From positions 5,441,006-5,505,005 of the forward strand of contig CM018052.1 of the NCBI GenBank assembly GCA_008638375.1: a stretch of DNA of 64,000 nucleotides, read 5' to 3'. This stretch comes from Nyssa sinensis. Taxonomy: Eukaryota; Streptophyta; Magnoliopsida; Cornales; Nyssaceae. The notes below the pieces were generated by a model. It searched no databases. It was not told where the DNA came from and saw nothing but the letters and a program-made list of their open reading frames with translations. Numbering within the stretch: position 1 is the first letter of the stretch; each line of letters begins with the position of its first letter. A program made the translations under genes and the position numbers. Below, piece by piece: positions 1 to 12,535 of the stretch.

Positions 1-48
1 CTATGGATCTATTTATTCCCCCTCTTAGTCACATCGTTGTACTATTAC

Positions 49-1439
49 TGTCACATCCCAAAAACCCACCCTATGCGGATTAGGGTTTGCAACCGGCCAG
101 TTAGGCACCCATCGTATTTTGTCTTTATCAAAATACCGCTAGCAATCCTAACCTCAGGCCATTCACTTGTAATCTCCAAGTTGATGCATTCTTTATATGA
201 AAATTCCAACAACGGAAACCAAAAACAGGGAATGCATATTAACTTGGTAGAACATCAACTATAATCTTATTTACATACATAGGTTAACAAAAGGTACATC
301 ATTGTACTTGACTACAAACATCCAAAAATGGTATAGGATACAAATATGGGTTAGTCGTCATCTAAACTGCCTAACTTCCTTCTTGGTCCCTCCTTTTCCT
401 TGCCACCGTCGCCTTCACCTGAATAGCTAGAGTCAATCCATCTAATCCAAGTCTCCACAAATCTATGCCATCAGATCCGAACTTGAAATGCCTCACAGCC
501 TACTAGTATCATCTCCTTATACCTTCTAGTCCAGTGAAGTTATATCCTGAAAAATGTTAAATAAATGGAATGAGCTTAAACAAGCTCAGTGAGTAACATA
601 TGTTCTTTCCATGGGTTTCAAAACCAGTTCATATATATATATGCATGCTCAAATGCAGCTCAGAGAGAACAATGCAGCTCAAGTAGAATAAACATAACTT
701 AAGAGAACAAATCGGATCAACATAGAACCAAATAGAATGGATCAACACTGAATACCAATCAAACAACGGTATATCAACAAATGTGCCTGAACCTTCCCCA
801 GGCAGTGTGGGATGCCGTACAAGATAATCTGTCAGTCACCCACCCCACACATGGAGGCCCGCGTCCCCACAGACACTACCGGTTGGGGTCGGTATCAGAG
901 CGGAACAGATAGGATTGAGCGGATGCTGAGTTCTGGGGGTCCCACAAAGCCAGTTATCCATCTACTGATATACTCAATCCCATGGGCCCAAGACTCACAT
1001 AACAAGATAAACACAAATCAAACTCCAATAGCGTAGATAAGTTAGAACAACAGACTCCAACAAATTCAGAACTGGAGATATCAAGAAGCAGGATAGGATC
1101 ATGCCACATGTAATGCAGTGAAAAGAGTAAGCATTAAAATAGTACAGTGTATAAAACAGTTTAACATATAAAGCAGTATAGTATACAAGTTTAGGTAGTA
1201 CAGAAAATATACACCAAGTTAGGAGTCCGAGTTACTCACCGTTCGTTGAAATTAGTTCAAAGTCCCTTCTAGCTGATCCTAGATCCGAAAGTCCTAGAAC
1301 AATAATCACGGACATTAGTTATTGATGATAATGTATTTTACCTATTTTACTAATTTCCTGCAGCCACCTAAATGGTAGGTTTGACGCTTAGACTAATGGG
1401 AATTATATTGGTCTGAGAGTGATGTGTATGAATTAAATG

Positions 1440-1479
<40 letters not shown>

Positions 1480-3260
1480 AAACTCTAAAATTAGATCATG
1501 AGTTGAGTCAACCCAACTGCCTCAGTTCAGCCTCAGCATATGGTATTGGAGGAAAAATTATCAAAACGTGTTTGCTAGAGTTGCCTTCCTGAGGAATGTT
1601 TCAGAATTATTTAGAGCACAATGCAACAATTCAACTCTTTGCAGCTCACAAACGGCTAATAAATTACTAGGAATTATGATTATTGTTAATGGATAGATAA
1701 ATGGTATAGATCCCAACCCAAAGAAGTTGCAAATAGCAGTAGCCATTTGCTGTTACAAGTAATTAGTCCAAGGCAGTAGCGTGTGGGGAAAAAAGGTTGA
1801 TAGTCAGGAAATTCTTAGTTGCAGCTATAGGGATGAATTGCATTTGAAACGAAAGAAATTTTAAAGCTGTAGCAGTGGGGTACCACGTTTGAGTTTAATT
1901 CTATTTTGGTAATTATATAGGAGCAGTCCACTATTTTGGTAATTAATTGTTTGCAACTTCTACTGATGGGTTGTCAACAAGATGGTGGAAAAGGTTCTAC
2001 TGATGGGTTGTCAACAAGATGGTGGAAAAGGTTGGTGGTTTACTCATCACTAGTGTAGGGACAGAAGTGGTTTCTGCCACGGTAATATAGCTGTTTGGGG
2101 CAATCTCCCTAATCAAAGACCTGTAATAAATTTATGTCCATCACATATATATAATCTGTAACCTTAACGTTACTTCAGAATTTCTTTATACTGGTTGTGG
2201 CTGGGCAGATTGGTATTGGGAACATTCAGGAAGGGTTCAACTAGTTATACTATTTAACATCTTCATAAACTTAATTTGTGAAATTAGACAAGTGATAATG
2301 TAGAAGCTGGTATGAATAAGTACTACTCCCAGCCGACATCTAACTTTGGGGGTAAATTAGTTTTAGGACTCATTTTCCAATAGGTTGTGGCTGAATGGAT
2401 TTCCCCTATTATGGCAAAATTAAGTAATCACACTTATTTCTAGTTTTCCCAATAGCTGCTTTCAATTATGACTATAATATAATTTCTATTAGAGATTATC
2501 AATTCAGAGAATCAGATTTATACCTGCTTCAGATTGGGTATATCATTAGAGAGGAAGAAAATCAAGAAGCTGAAGCCGCCACCACACAGCTCCTGTTCTG
2601 CTTAAAACACTAGCGGCCAAGGGCTGGTTCTTGCGCCCCACTTTGATTTACGCAGCTATGACAGTTTACTGGTTTACAACTCTTAAATCAACCAGCCCTC
2701 ACATGTTTATGCAGAGATCTATAAGATAATCTAGCCAATATTGATGATACAAAAGTAGAGAAATGAAACGTGAGAAGAATTAGAACGGAGGTGGGGTCAG
2801 GAGGTGTAGATCAGATCATGGAGATTTGGATCTAAAATCCCCTTCCTGAGCACTGTTCAGTAGAAATATATACAAGATGGAATGGTCTAGAAAAGTGGAG
2901 GGTTTTCTCCCTTGTCGGTTGTCTCTAGTTACCTCTAGAACATTCTACCCAATTCCTGATTATTCTTCACGTGTTATCCAGATAATATGTTTATGTATAA
3001 TAGTTTTTATTATATTTCTCTTTTGACAAAAGGAACGACTGTAGCTTTTGTCTAGCTTTTGTTTTATATTATATTTAAACTATTGTGTCTACTTGATTAC
3101 ATTAAGAATGTATTCAGCCATGTACACACAGAAATCAAAGGATAAGAGGCATTATATCATGGCTCTTTTCTTTTCCCTTTTAGCGTCTTCTGGTTTCTAG
3201 TAGCTTCCTCTTGGAACCTTTCTTTATATTTAATATAATATTTACTTGTATAATATACTG

Positions 3261-3292
<32 letters not shown>

Positions 3293-3727
3293 TGTGGCTG
3301 TATTTTTCTTATGCACATATATAAATATATTTTCGATATATTTTGTTGCACTTAATATTTTTATTTCTTAAAATATTACTTTATGAAATAGCAGTACATT
3401 TGGCATAAGACCAAGACTCGGTACCATAATTATTTATTTTGCCAATATCGAGTCTCGTTCGTGTCCCACATTACATTCATATTAATTTTTATAATTAATG
3501 ATTGTTTCAATCCCATTAATTTATCCTGGCACTCGGTTAACCGGGTCGTCTATTTCCCGAGTCTATTTTCTTTTTTTCAGTGAACATAATTAATTTTATA
3601 TTTTCTAATAATTAATTCCATCATGGCCTACTGTGTTTTGAGCTATTTTAAATCATTAATATTACATAACCTATTTTTCTTAGGTCGAGGTGTAATCCGA
3701 GTCTTGTCAGATTTTTGGAGTATTACA
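49..3727 (-). mobile_element. Solo LTR, family LTR-E (copy 1)
   Basis: Read on the minus strand it starts TGTAATACTCC at 3727 and ends GTGACA at 49. It is flanked by an exact 5-bp target-site duplication, ATTAC, at 44-48 and 3728-3732, so both ends are firm. There is no internal domain, as expected after LTR-LTR recombination. A TA-rich tract lies at about 3262-3292. On the minus strand a splice-donor-like site (G|GTGAGT, GT at about 1239-1238) is followed by an acceptor TTTTTCAG ending at 547, a 128-nt exon-like block 546-419, and a second donor-like CAG|GTGAAG. A 37-bp direct duplication sits at about 1960-2032. The copy shares long blocks with 40821-42238, 55853-58173 and 26877-28174. No coding region of its own is visible. 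Confidence 0.9.
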
Positions 3728-4608
3728 ATTACGGTGTCCTAAAAATAGCCAATTTTGTATAGTAGTATTTTAAGTATTTTATTTGGCAAAACGAACTTAG
3801 CCGTTGAGTCCGGAACGTCAAAAAGCTTTAAGGTAGATACTCTCATAATTTTTGGAGGTCGTTCGGTATCTTCATTTGGCCTTTAGGATATTTTGAGATT
3901 AACCTAGTTTGTCTATTCACATTTTTCAAAATTTTATTTTGCAATTCGGACTTCGCCATTAAGTATAGAATGTGCAAAAATATTGGGTTACACTGCCTTT
4001 TTATTTTATTTGGACACTTGGAATAATTGCTAAATTAAATTAATGAAATTATATTACTTTATATTATATATTTATTCAGGTCTTATTTTAACCAAGTGCC
4101 TCTGTGGCATAGCGGTTTACATATGCAGGTTAAGTTCCACGCACACGCACACGTCAGTAGTTCTAATCTTGCTGGTCGCAGCTTCTATATTTGTTTTTCT
4201 GATTTTTTGCAAGGAAAACGACGGATAAGGGTCCAATTCAGGGATAGGATATCCCTGTTCCATCTAAGGTTATTAAATCAGATTTCTTATACCTGTTACC
4301 AAACAGGCCTATTCAACTTTTAAATTAAAATCCAATAACCAAACGGTGTCATTCCACTAAACCATTTATGTGATGGGGCAGGTCCCGATCCGAACCCGAA
4401 GCGACCCAAGACCCGACCTTGACTTGTTCATCTTCTTCCCCATTCCCATGCGATGTTGCCCTAATTTGAAAATTTTAAAAACTTCTATTTCATGGAGTTT
4501 TAGAACTCTATTTCTTCTGCTTCCAAGTCCTATGAAATCCTAGGGTAATAGGGGTTATTTAGGCGTTGGTTTGGGGCATTGAGGTGAGTTCAAGAGCTCG
4601 GTCGAGTG
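3728..4608 (-). mobile_element. LTR-H/A-type fragment, minus orientation
   Basis: This is the sequence into which the solo LTR at 49-3727 inserted; bases 1-48 are presumably its other side. Several blocks match the reverse complement of other LTR copies: the phrase around 3950-4000 recurs at about 38900-38960, and the GC-rich block at about 4378-4420 resembles the inverse of 21340-21395 in the solo LTR-H. It stops where the solo LTR-A begins at 4609. No gene is seen. Confidence 0.55.
4094..4180 (+). repeat. tRNA-like (SINE-like) relic
   Basis: A box-A-like motif TGGCATAGCGG occurs at 4105-4115, followed by a poor box-B-like GGTTAAGTTCC. The wording resembles the minus-strand relic at 13553-13615, suggesting that an old tRNA-derived insertion is carried antisense inside this LTR type. 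No foldable complete tRNA is present. Confidence 0.3.
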
Positions 4609-7600
4609 TGTAACACCCAGACCCAACGAAGTATTATTAGTGACCGAGACTTTATGTCACGAGTTAGGAGTGCAATATAGGTAAGTGAAGCTTCCAATAA
4701 AAGTCCCGGGAAACTAGGACCATAGTACATTACTTTTGTTGTGATCACTAATCTGTGTCCGTTGATTTCATTGATATTGTATACTTTCACTCTGATCGCC
4801 ACCCTTGAACCAAGACATGAAAAATAGGTTGTTATGTCAGGTAGGTTACCAAAGTGAATGTAAAAACATGCTTAATACATGTTAAATGCACACATTGAGC
4901 GTGAACATGGGTGAGTATAGTCGAATTATGTACATGGATATATATAAATAGAAAAATATATTTATATATAAGAATTATGAAATATATATATATATATATT
5001 TATGAATATATAGATATACATAAATTTGCATGGTAGATTAATAAGTGGCTACCCACGGCTGAGGGCACTATTCTCCATATGCTTCCCCCGATGTGAAATT
5101 CATGTGCATGAAATGATGAAAAATAAAGGGGCGGCTGTGTGATTGAGGGAAGTGGTGACCATACAACCGAGGGATTCTCCATGCAAAACCAAAGGCCAAC
5201 AAGTGGCAATGCACCGCCTCAAGGTCGGTGGAAGAGGAGGAAATAAAGAGGGGAAATTAAGGAAGAAAGAGAATGCGTAATGTGTAGAAGAGAGAAAGGA
5301 AACTGAAGAGGAAAACAATTCTGGAAAAACAGCCAACAGGTACATTTTGGTTAAAATTTATTTAGTTGTGATTTAGTTTTAAAGCATGCAAGTATAGGGT
5401 CTTATTATACATAATTTGAGCTTTAATTTACAAAAGAAATGATAAGAAATTATGGAGAATCGACTGAGAAAATTGAGTTACAAGTGAATGAGAATAATCA
5501 GGAATTTTGGTGTAGGTCTGAAATAAGTAAAGCCAAATCCAAATCTATGTGTTGGAACCTGATATAGACTTTGCTAATACCTTAACAATGTTAGACCGCG
5601 ACTCTAAAACTTAAGGGAAGAACCCTAATAGGCGAGTTGCAGGTTTAAGTCATGAAACCCAAATTTTGTTCTAGCCTATTAAACCTGATTTGGTGAGTGG
5701 GAATGGAATCCCCAAACCATGAGGGTTACGTAGAGCCAAATCCTATTAAAAATGTGACGAAATGAGGATTTATTGTGTAGTTACAGGTTCGGCAATCAAG
5801 ATTTAAACCGAACATATGAACTAGTTTTAAAGCCTAAAATGAATGCCAAACTCTTGGGCAATGTTCCAGAAATGGATTAGTTTAAAAATAGAGGAGATTA
5901 GGTGAATGGATTGGCTCAAAAATGAAGCTTTTAAGTTTCAAAAATTAGGGTTACAATAGGTGTCGAAGGAGGAAGACTACCGAGTTGACTCGAGACTCGT
6001 TTTAAACAACTGGGGCAACTCGGGACACATGGCGACCTGCGGTATAACCACCATATTATTGGAACAATGGCGTTTCATATATGTTTTAAATTTTTAAACA
6101 TTAGGGCTGAAGTCATTATGACATCAGCATCACATGTCAAACTGACCAAACCGATTGGTTTACAAAGAAACTGGAACGGTTCACTTAAATCCGAATTGAA
6201 CCAACTGGTCTAAACCGAAAGTTAAGGAAATTATGTTTTGACCCCCGAACTTCCAGGAAATTGTACAAGGGCCCAGCCGAAATTTAATTAATAATAAATT
6301 AATAATATTTAAATAAAAAAAATTTCAAAAATACCCCTAGCCCATAAAGGAAGCAAACGAAGTCCAAATAAAGTAAACCAATGGTACATTTTGACTATTT
6401 TGGACATTCTAAACCCAATGGTGGGATCTATTTCATGAGACGGGACTCCAAAAAATTAGGACACGTTAAGGTATAAATTACCAAATTGCCTTTAACATGT
6501 CCAGAGTCAAATTTAAAGCCAAGAAGGTCTAAATTGATTTTCTTCGACATTCCGGACTCAATGGTAAGGTCCGTGTTACGAAATGAAGTATGAAAAAATA
6601 TGACACGTAAACATGTGAAGTTAGGAAAGCAACCCTAAAAGTTACTGAAGCTACTAGAAGAGTATATGTTAAGAGAATAGCGCTTAGGCTAAAAGCTAGG
6701 ATTTATTTAATACGATCTAAGCATAAAATAGGGACATCAATAGGAGATAATTGAGGTACATTGAAATTAATATATTGTTATTAATTGTTCTTAGGAGCTA
6801 CAAAGGGAAAAAGAAAGGCGTTGCAGTAAACGCCAATCTTGAAGTATAAGGTGAGTAACCCTGCATTTGAAGTAGAGATTTAACTCCACGGATTTGAAGA
6901 TGTTTTAAAGTTCAAAATATCTGAATCATTGAATGTTAAATTTCATATTACATATCCTGAAATTTCTTACCCCAAGGTTTGAAGATTTCATCATGAAAGC
7001 ATGAACATATTTTATTTAGTGTTCATCAAAGTATTATGAAAAGTTATGTAATAAATGTATTTAAATGCAAAGATAAGCTGTGCACAAGCACCACGAATTT
7101 GTTGAGTATCTTCAGAACTCAACCACGAAATGAAAAGTGCCAGGTAGCATGATCTAATCCCCCAAGCATATGAGATATCTCCACGAAAAGTAAAGCAGGA
7201 GTCTAGTTTAAAACAGATTCCACCTAATCAAAGTGAAAAGAAGAAAAATGTTTTTGAAAGTGGTAGCAAGTTTTTACCCCCATTTTCGTTATGCATGTGT
7301 ATATTTTTTGAAGTAACGCTTTTGAAAGTGGTAGCAGGTTTTACCCCCATTTTCACTATGCATGTGTATATCTTTTGAAGTAACGCTCTTGAAAGTGGTA
7401 GCAGGTTTTTACCCCCATTTTCACTATGCATGTTTATATCTTTTGAAGTAACACTTTAGAAAATGGAAGCAGGTTTTTACCCCCATTTTCACTATGCATA
7501 TTTATATGTTATGATGTAACACTTTTGAAAATGGAAGCCGCTTTTTACCCCCATTTTATTACGCATGTTTATGTATACTCTTTTTGAAGGAATGTATATT

Positions 7601-8328
7601 TAACTTGAATACTTTAAATGTTTCAAAGCAATCTTTATGAAAAGTGCATATACTCTATTTAAAGAGATATATATATATATATATATGTAACTTGAATACT
7701 TTAAATGTTTCAAAACTATCTATCTTATGAAAAGTGAATGTATTCTATGTTCTAAGTATATGAGTAATTGGTAGTGAGTATTTTATAAACTCTCATATAC
7801 GAAACCACTGCCAATTGAAACCCCATGACAAATGCTGGAATTACTCACAAGCTTAGATTAGCTTACCCGGGTTTTTACCCGTCCCCCTTTCAGGTGATAG
7901 AAAGCAAGTCGTGGTTTTGATCTATGCTCATTTGTGGAAGGGCGTAGGAAGTTCATTGCAAGATTAGTAGATTTTGGGAAGCATCAATACTAATAGTCAG
8001 TCTTTTTGGTTACAAACAATATGTAAACGTGGTATAATTAAGTCTCGAAGGTCAGATGAATGTGTATTGTCTATAAAACTTTAGAATTTTATTTATGCTT
8101 TGAATGTATAATCATGTATACCGCAATGTGAAGAGCGGCAGTGTCAGGCAGATGTGCGAAAGACTTAAATGAGAAAAGAAAAGAAAAAGTTTTTCACGCT
8201 TCTGTAAAACACAGGCCGCACCGCTGTCCGATACTGTTGCTTATGTTTCACCTCGCCCAAAGGCTCCCGGGCCTGAAGGTGGCGGTCGCGATTCGGGATT
8301 CGCACAGGGTGGGTTTCGAGTCGTGACA
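4609..8328 (+). mobile_element. Solo LTR, family LTR-A (copy 1)
   Basis: It runs from TGTAACACCC at 4609 to TCGTGACA at 8328, with no internal domain. It is collinear with the split LTR at 17333-30694; the block at 7075-7220, for example, matches 29780-29930. A TA tract is at about 4985-4999. A donor AAG|GTGAGTAAC (GT at 6851) and an acceptor CCCCCTTTCAG (ends 7893) bracket a 1,043-nt intron-like stretch. Five 67-bp tandem repeats (7251-7590) lie inside that stretch. The flanking 5-mers, GAGTG and GTGTA, do not match, so this solo LTR may have formed by recombination between different elements or been altered later. Confidence 0.8.
7251..7590 (+). repeat. Tandem repeat, about 67 bp x 5
   Basis: Five diverged copies of a unit containing TTTTGAAARTGGWAGC, TTTTTACCCCCATTTT and ATGCATGT follow each other. 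They lie within the intron-like segment of the LTR-A at 4609-8328. A single relic unit is visible in the related LTR at about 29940-30030, so the array expanded in this copy. A minus-strand open frame across the repeats (7228-7431) only reflects the repeat unit. Confidence 0.8.
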
Positions 8329-9682
8329 GTGTACATGGTGATTTCTAAATTTTTCTTCGTACATGCACAATCGTCCATCAAATTTGATGAGGTTTGGTCT
8401 GTGATGACCCTCACATCATGGGGATTCAATCCCCGATCCAAAATCAAGCTTTAGTGTTCATTTTAGAAAAGTTGGTTTTTAAACCTATGGCTGCAACTTA
8501 ACTTTTAGGGGCCTTTCTTTGAATATTTGGGTTGCGGCTTAGGGTTTCTATAGCCCTTATTATGTCTAGTTGAAGTCCTAAGCATAAAAAATGAGTTCAG
8601 TTAACGTTGTTCCAAACTTGGGTTTTTGAAGGTCCAATAATGACGAATTCTGAATTTCCTAGCTTAAAACCATGCCATTTTGCCTTTATTCCCTTGTAAC
8701 ACACACCTTAAATACATAAATGCATCTTAGGATTATCAAACAACACAAAATCACCTTTTTTGATCAAAGAGAAAAAAATCATATTTTGGAGCTTTTACCT
8801 TCAACTCGTAACTTCTTCCCTCCAGCCTCAAGCTATTAAAACCCCCAGGTCAGCTTTTAAGCTTGTATGCATGAGTTTCTTCTTTGTCCTCCTCCTCCTT
8901 CTTCTTCTTCTTTTCTCTATATCTCACTCTCTCTATACCCGCACATGCACTCAAAACACACACAAAACTTCATGCACACTCCTAAGTTTGAGCTTGTATA
9001 TTACATAACACACACACCCATGCTACATATTTATACATGTCATCATATCTATATATATATATATATATAGGGCTGACCTAGGCTGACGTGTTGCATGTCA
9101 TGCCATTGGGTGAGAATGTGATCTAATGGGATGCTAGCAGCTCAATTTTGAGCATGCAACATTTGGGACTTACTTGAGTGTGTGTATATATATATATACA
9201 TAACACAAAGTGTTCACAGCCCAACTGGTACTCCTTTTGGACTTAAGATCTCTCATCTTTTTAGTCTAGGGTTCAAACCCTTTGGCCTCATATTTTCTCA
9301 TTTTTCCTACTTATGCCTTGTTTGAAATTTTAGGTAATATACATCAAATTTTAAAATTGTGTCTTAATTGCTTTGAAAACCCCTTAATATTCTAGCATCG
9401 TTTTTAATTTTTGTGTGCTAGATTTTTATCTCATAATTTTTATTTTTGACCCATCTCATCAGGTTTCATTCGTACCAAGAATATATTGTATTTATCGAGG
9501 AAATCTTAATTAAATTCATTTTACTTGCGTATCGCGCTAATTTGCCTAATTTCACATCGTGTACTAATTTTAACATTTACAGCCTACTAGTTTCAATTTA
9601 AGATGTCAAATAACTTAATATATATAATTAATCTCATAAAAATGATATTAAAGTAAATTACTCTACCTAATTGGGTCGGGAT
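8329..9682. other. Unresolved repeat-derived DNA
   Basis: No gene is seen. The first 0.7 kb has the layout of a minus-orientation LTR-H/A interior: a CTTCTTCTT-rich block, TATATA at 9048-9070 and a CA-rich stretch. It may continue the fragment at 3728-4608. The rest contains a second short TA tract (about 9185-9200) and a tRNA-like relic (about 9215-9281). Its ends are not clear. Confidence 0.35.
9215..9281 (+). repeat. tRNA-like (SINE-like) relic
   Basis: A degenerate box A (around GCCCAACTGGTA) is followed about 45 bp later by a good box-B-like AGGGTTCAAACCC at 9268-9280. This is the spacing and order of a tRNA-derived SINE head, but no complete cloverleaf could be drawn. Confidence 0.35.
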
Positions 9683-11341
9683 TATCACGACCCAAAACCC
9701 ACCCTAAGCGGATTAGGGGACCGTGATCGTAGGATTCCTTCAAATAAACAAATTCGTTCCTTTCACACATCACATTACATGTAATTATTACAGCAAAAAA
9801 AAATACACATGTTACTATAATCTTTACAATATCTATAATTGCCTAGAATTATTTTTTTTTGAAATAGACATCACATTTATTGTCACAATACATTCACTAT
9901 GGGTCCATAACCCATATTTACATATGAACTTCAACTACTTTACTCGTGAGTACCATACCTCATACACTTCTAAACTTTACATTACTTCATCCGTGAGTCC
10001 CATTCCTCACGAACTTCTGAACTTCCAAACTTGTACTTCATTGTACATGTGGGTCCCATACCCCACCTTCAAAACACCCGTATATATGATGGATAATCCA
10101 GATGAGCTTCATTAAGCTCGTGAGTAATTCCAATACCTTGTCATGGGTTTTCAACTGGTAGTGAGTTAGTTATAAGAGAGTTCATAACAACATTCACTAC
10201 TAATTGCTCGTATACTTCATATACTAAATACATGGTTTTTAAAAACAAATAGCATAAAGCATTCAAGGCATTCAGGCTAGGCATATATTTCTTCAAATAT
10301 AGGGTATAGGAAACTTGAAAAACACGTAACACGAAGCATTTAAAGCATTCGAGTGAAGCATGCCATATGCAATGAAAAACTTGTAAGCATGTATAAAGTG
10401 GCCAATTGTGACCAAAAGACTTTAATTCATTTACTACTTAACAAGATGAATAAAATCTCTTTTTTGTAAATAAGAGGGCATGACCCCATTTTATTTTAAA
10501 AAAAACTGAGCCATTTTTCTTAAAAACTCTCTTAATGTAAATGGGGGTTCGAAAACCTTCTACCATTTCTTGTGAAAACATGAATTTTTTGTTCACGAAA
10601 TCAAAACACGTAATTACGTTTAGAAAAATGGGGGATAAACCTTCTGCCATTTTTGAATGTATCTTTTCACTTTTTAACAGAAGAATTCATTTCGAACCGG
10701 ACTCTAGTTTTACTTCTCGTGAAGATATCTACTGCTTGCGGGATAAACCTTCTACCAGGCATTTTACTCGTATGTGAGTTCCTAAGGGCCTCGTGAAACT
10801 CGTAGTGCTTATGCACGATTATCTTGCATTACCAGTTCACAAACAGGAGGTGTTTAAAAAAATATTTCTTTACAAGTAGATGCTATTTTAAAGCATTGAA
10901 ACATAACCTTCCAATTGTTGCTTTTTAAAAGCATTTAAAACATGACTTCTTCAAATAAATTCTTTTCACAAGCTTTTGAAATATGACTTATTCAAATAGG
11001 TTTTTAAGAGCCTTTAAAATATGACTCCTTCAATATATGCTTTTCAGGAGCATTAAAAACACGACTTCTTTAAATTGATGCTTTTCATAAGTATTTGAAA
11101 TATGACTTATTCAAATAGATGCTTTTCAAGAGCATTTAAAATATGACTTCTTCAATAAATGTTTTTCAAGAGCATTAAAAACTTGACTTCTTCAAATAGA
11201 TGCTTTTTAAGAGCATTTAAAATATGACTTTCATGAATTTATAACAGAGTTTTCCAATACTTGGAATATAATATTTAAGACATGAACTTTAGAGTGCTTA
11301 ATCACAATATTCAGGAATATTTAAAACATAGCTAGAATAAA
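9683..11341 (-). mobile_element. LTR-A-type 3'-end fragment, minus orientation
   Basis: It begins with TATCACGACCC, a mutated form of the usual TGTCACGACCC end, and continues as the reverse complement of the 3' half of LTR-A; 10130-10260, for example, corresponds to 7755-7840 inverted. It is cut at 11341 by an LTR-E fragment. It carries about nine copies of a 41-bp repeat (10860-11250). The 130-codon frame at 9723-10115 lies over this repeat DNA and resembles no protein I know. Confidence 0.65.
10860..11250 (+). repeat. Tandem repeat, about 41 bp x 9
   Basis: Diverged units of the form GCTTTTCAAGAGCATTTAAA followed by ATATGACTTCTTCAAATA follow one another. They lie within the intron-like region of an LTR-A-type copy, at a place comparable to the 67-bp array in the copy at 4609-8328, but with a different unit. 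Confidence 0.75.
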
Positions 11342-12225
11342 TGTCACATCCCAGCACCTCACTCTATGTGGATGCCGAAGACGTGATGCTAGTTAGTCAC
11401 CTTGTCGGTTTTTCTATTGACAATGCGACCAACCAAAGGCAAACTTTGTAACTTTATAATGAATTGCACTCCAAATATAGGGTCAAAGTAGCGAAAAATT
11501 AAAACCTTAGTCGGGAATGCAACTCGTCTAAACACAATAGAGCACGTCTATAATCAGCCACCTAATATCTCTAGAGCACCCTTATACATGAGTCATGTCC
11601 CAATGCATCTATTGTATATCAATGAATTCAATAATAGAATTCCATGAACCTGAATAGCATGATTTAGTCCACAATAATCCAAGTCTCCATAATTTATTGC
11701 CAACAAATCCTTACTTAGGATGCCTCCGACTTACTAGTTTCATTTCTTTGTACCTTCTAATCCAATGGAGATAAATCCTAAAAAATGTTAAGATAGGGTG
11801 AGCTTAAACAAGCCCAATGTGTAACATAGATTCTCTGCCATGGGTTTCAGATGCAGTTTTTGTATATAAAACACATAGATAGTTTAATCATTTTAAAAGT
11901 AATAGTTCCAAATAAAAAGCATGATTAAATACAGCTCAAGTAAAACAAAACAGATAAGAACATAATAGAACTGAACAAAACAGAACTAAACTGAATACCA
12001 ATATATCAATTAGAAGGCATATCATCAAGTATGTCTAAGCCTTTCCCAGCTGCCCATAAGCAGACACTCATGGGGCCACTACCCTCTAGGTCAGATCAAA
12101 ATGGAACAAAACAGAATTGAGCGGAACATAACAGAAGAGAATAAGATGCCAATTAGGCATATGAGCCTTTCCCAGCTGCCCATAAGTAGACAATCATGGG
12201 GCCTTTACCCTCTGGGTTTTGCTTT
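11342..12225 (-). mobile_element. LTR-E 3'-end fragment, minus orientation
   Basis: It begins TGTCACATCCC and carries the GATGCCGAAG...GATGCTAGTTAG block that also starts the copies at 40821 and 58938. An exon-like block of 128 nt (11777-11650) keeps an acceptor (TTTTTTAG) and a donor GT at the same places as in the other LTR-E copies. It stops exactly where an LTR-H starts at 12226, so the rest was displaced by that insertion. Confidence 0.75.
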
Positions 12226-12500
12226 TGTAATACCCTGACCCAAATTGTAATCAATCGAGCCATGTAAACTCGAGCCGTTAGGGCCTTCTATTTTGAATAA
12301 AATGGACGGTTTGGAAACTCAATGGTTTCGAAGGTATGGATAATGCTTGGGCGATGCCCGAGCAAGCTATGAATGAATACCGAAATAAAAAATAACAAAT
12401 AAAATAAAATAAAATAATTATTATTTATGTATGTATATATAAAGTTATGTCTATATACTTGTAATATGTATATAGGTATATATAGTGGGCTGTACATGTA

Positions 12501-12535
<35 letters not shown>

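Noticed and set aside
7228..7431. A small protein with internal repeats on the minus strand
   Set aside because: It is the 67-bp tandem repeat read in one frame.
9723..10115. A 130-residue protein on the plus strand
   Set aside because: It lies over an inverted LTR-A fragment, has low-complexity composition and resembles no family.
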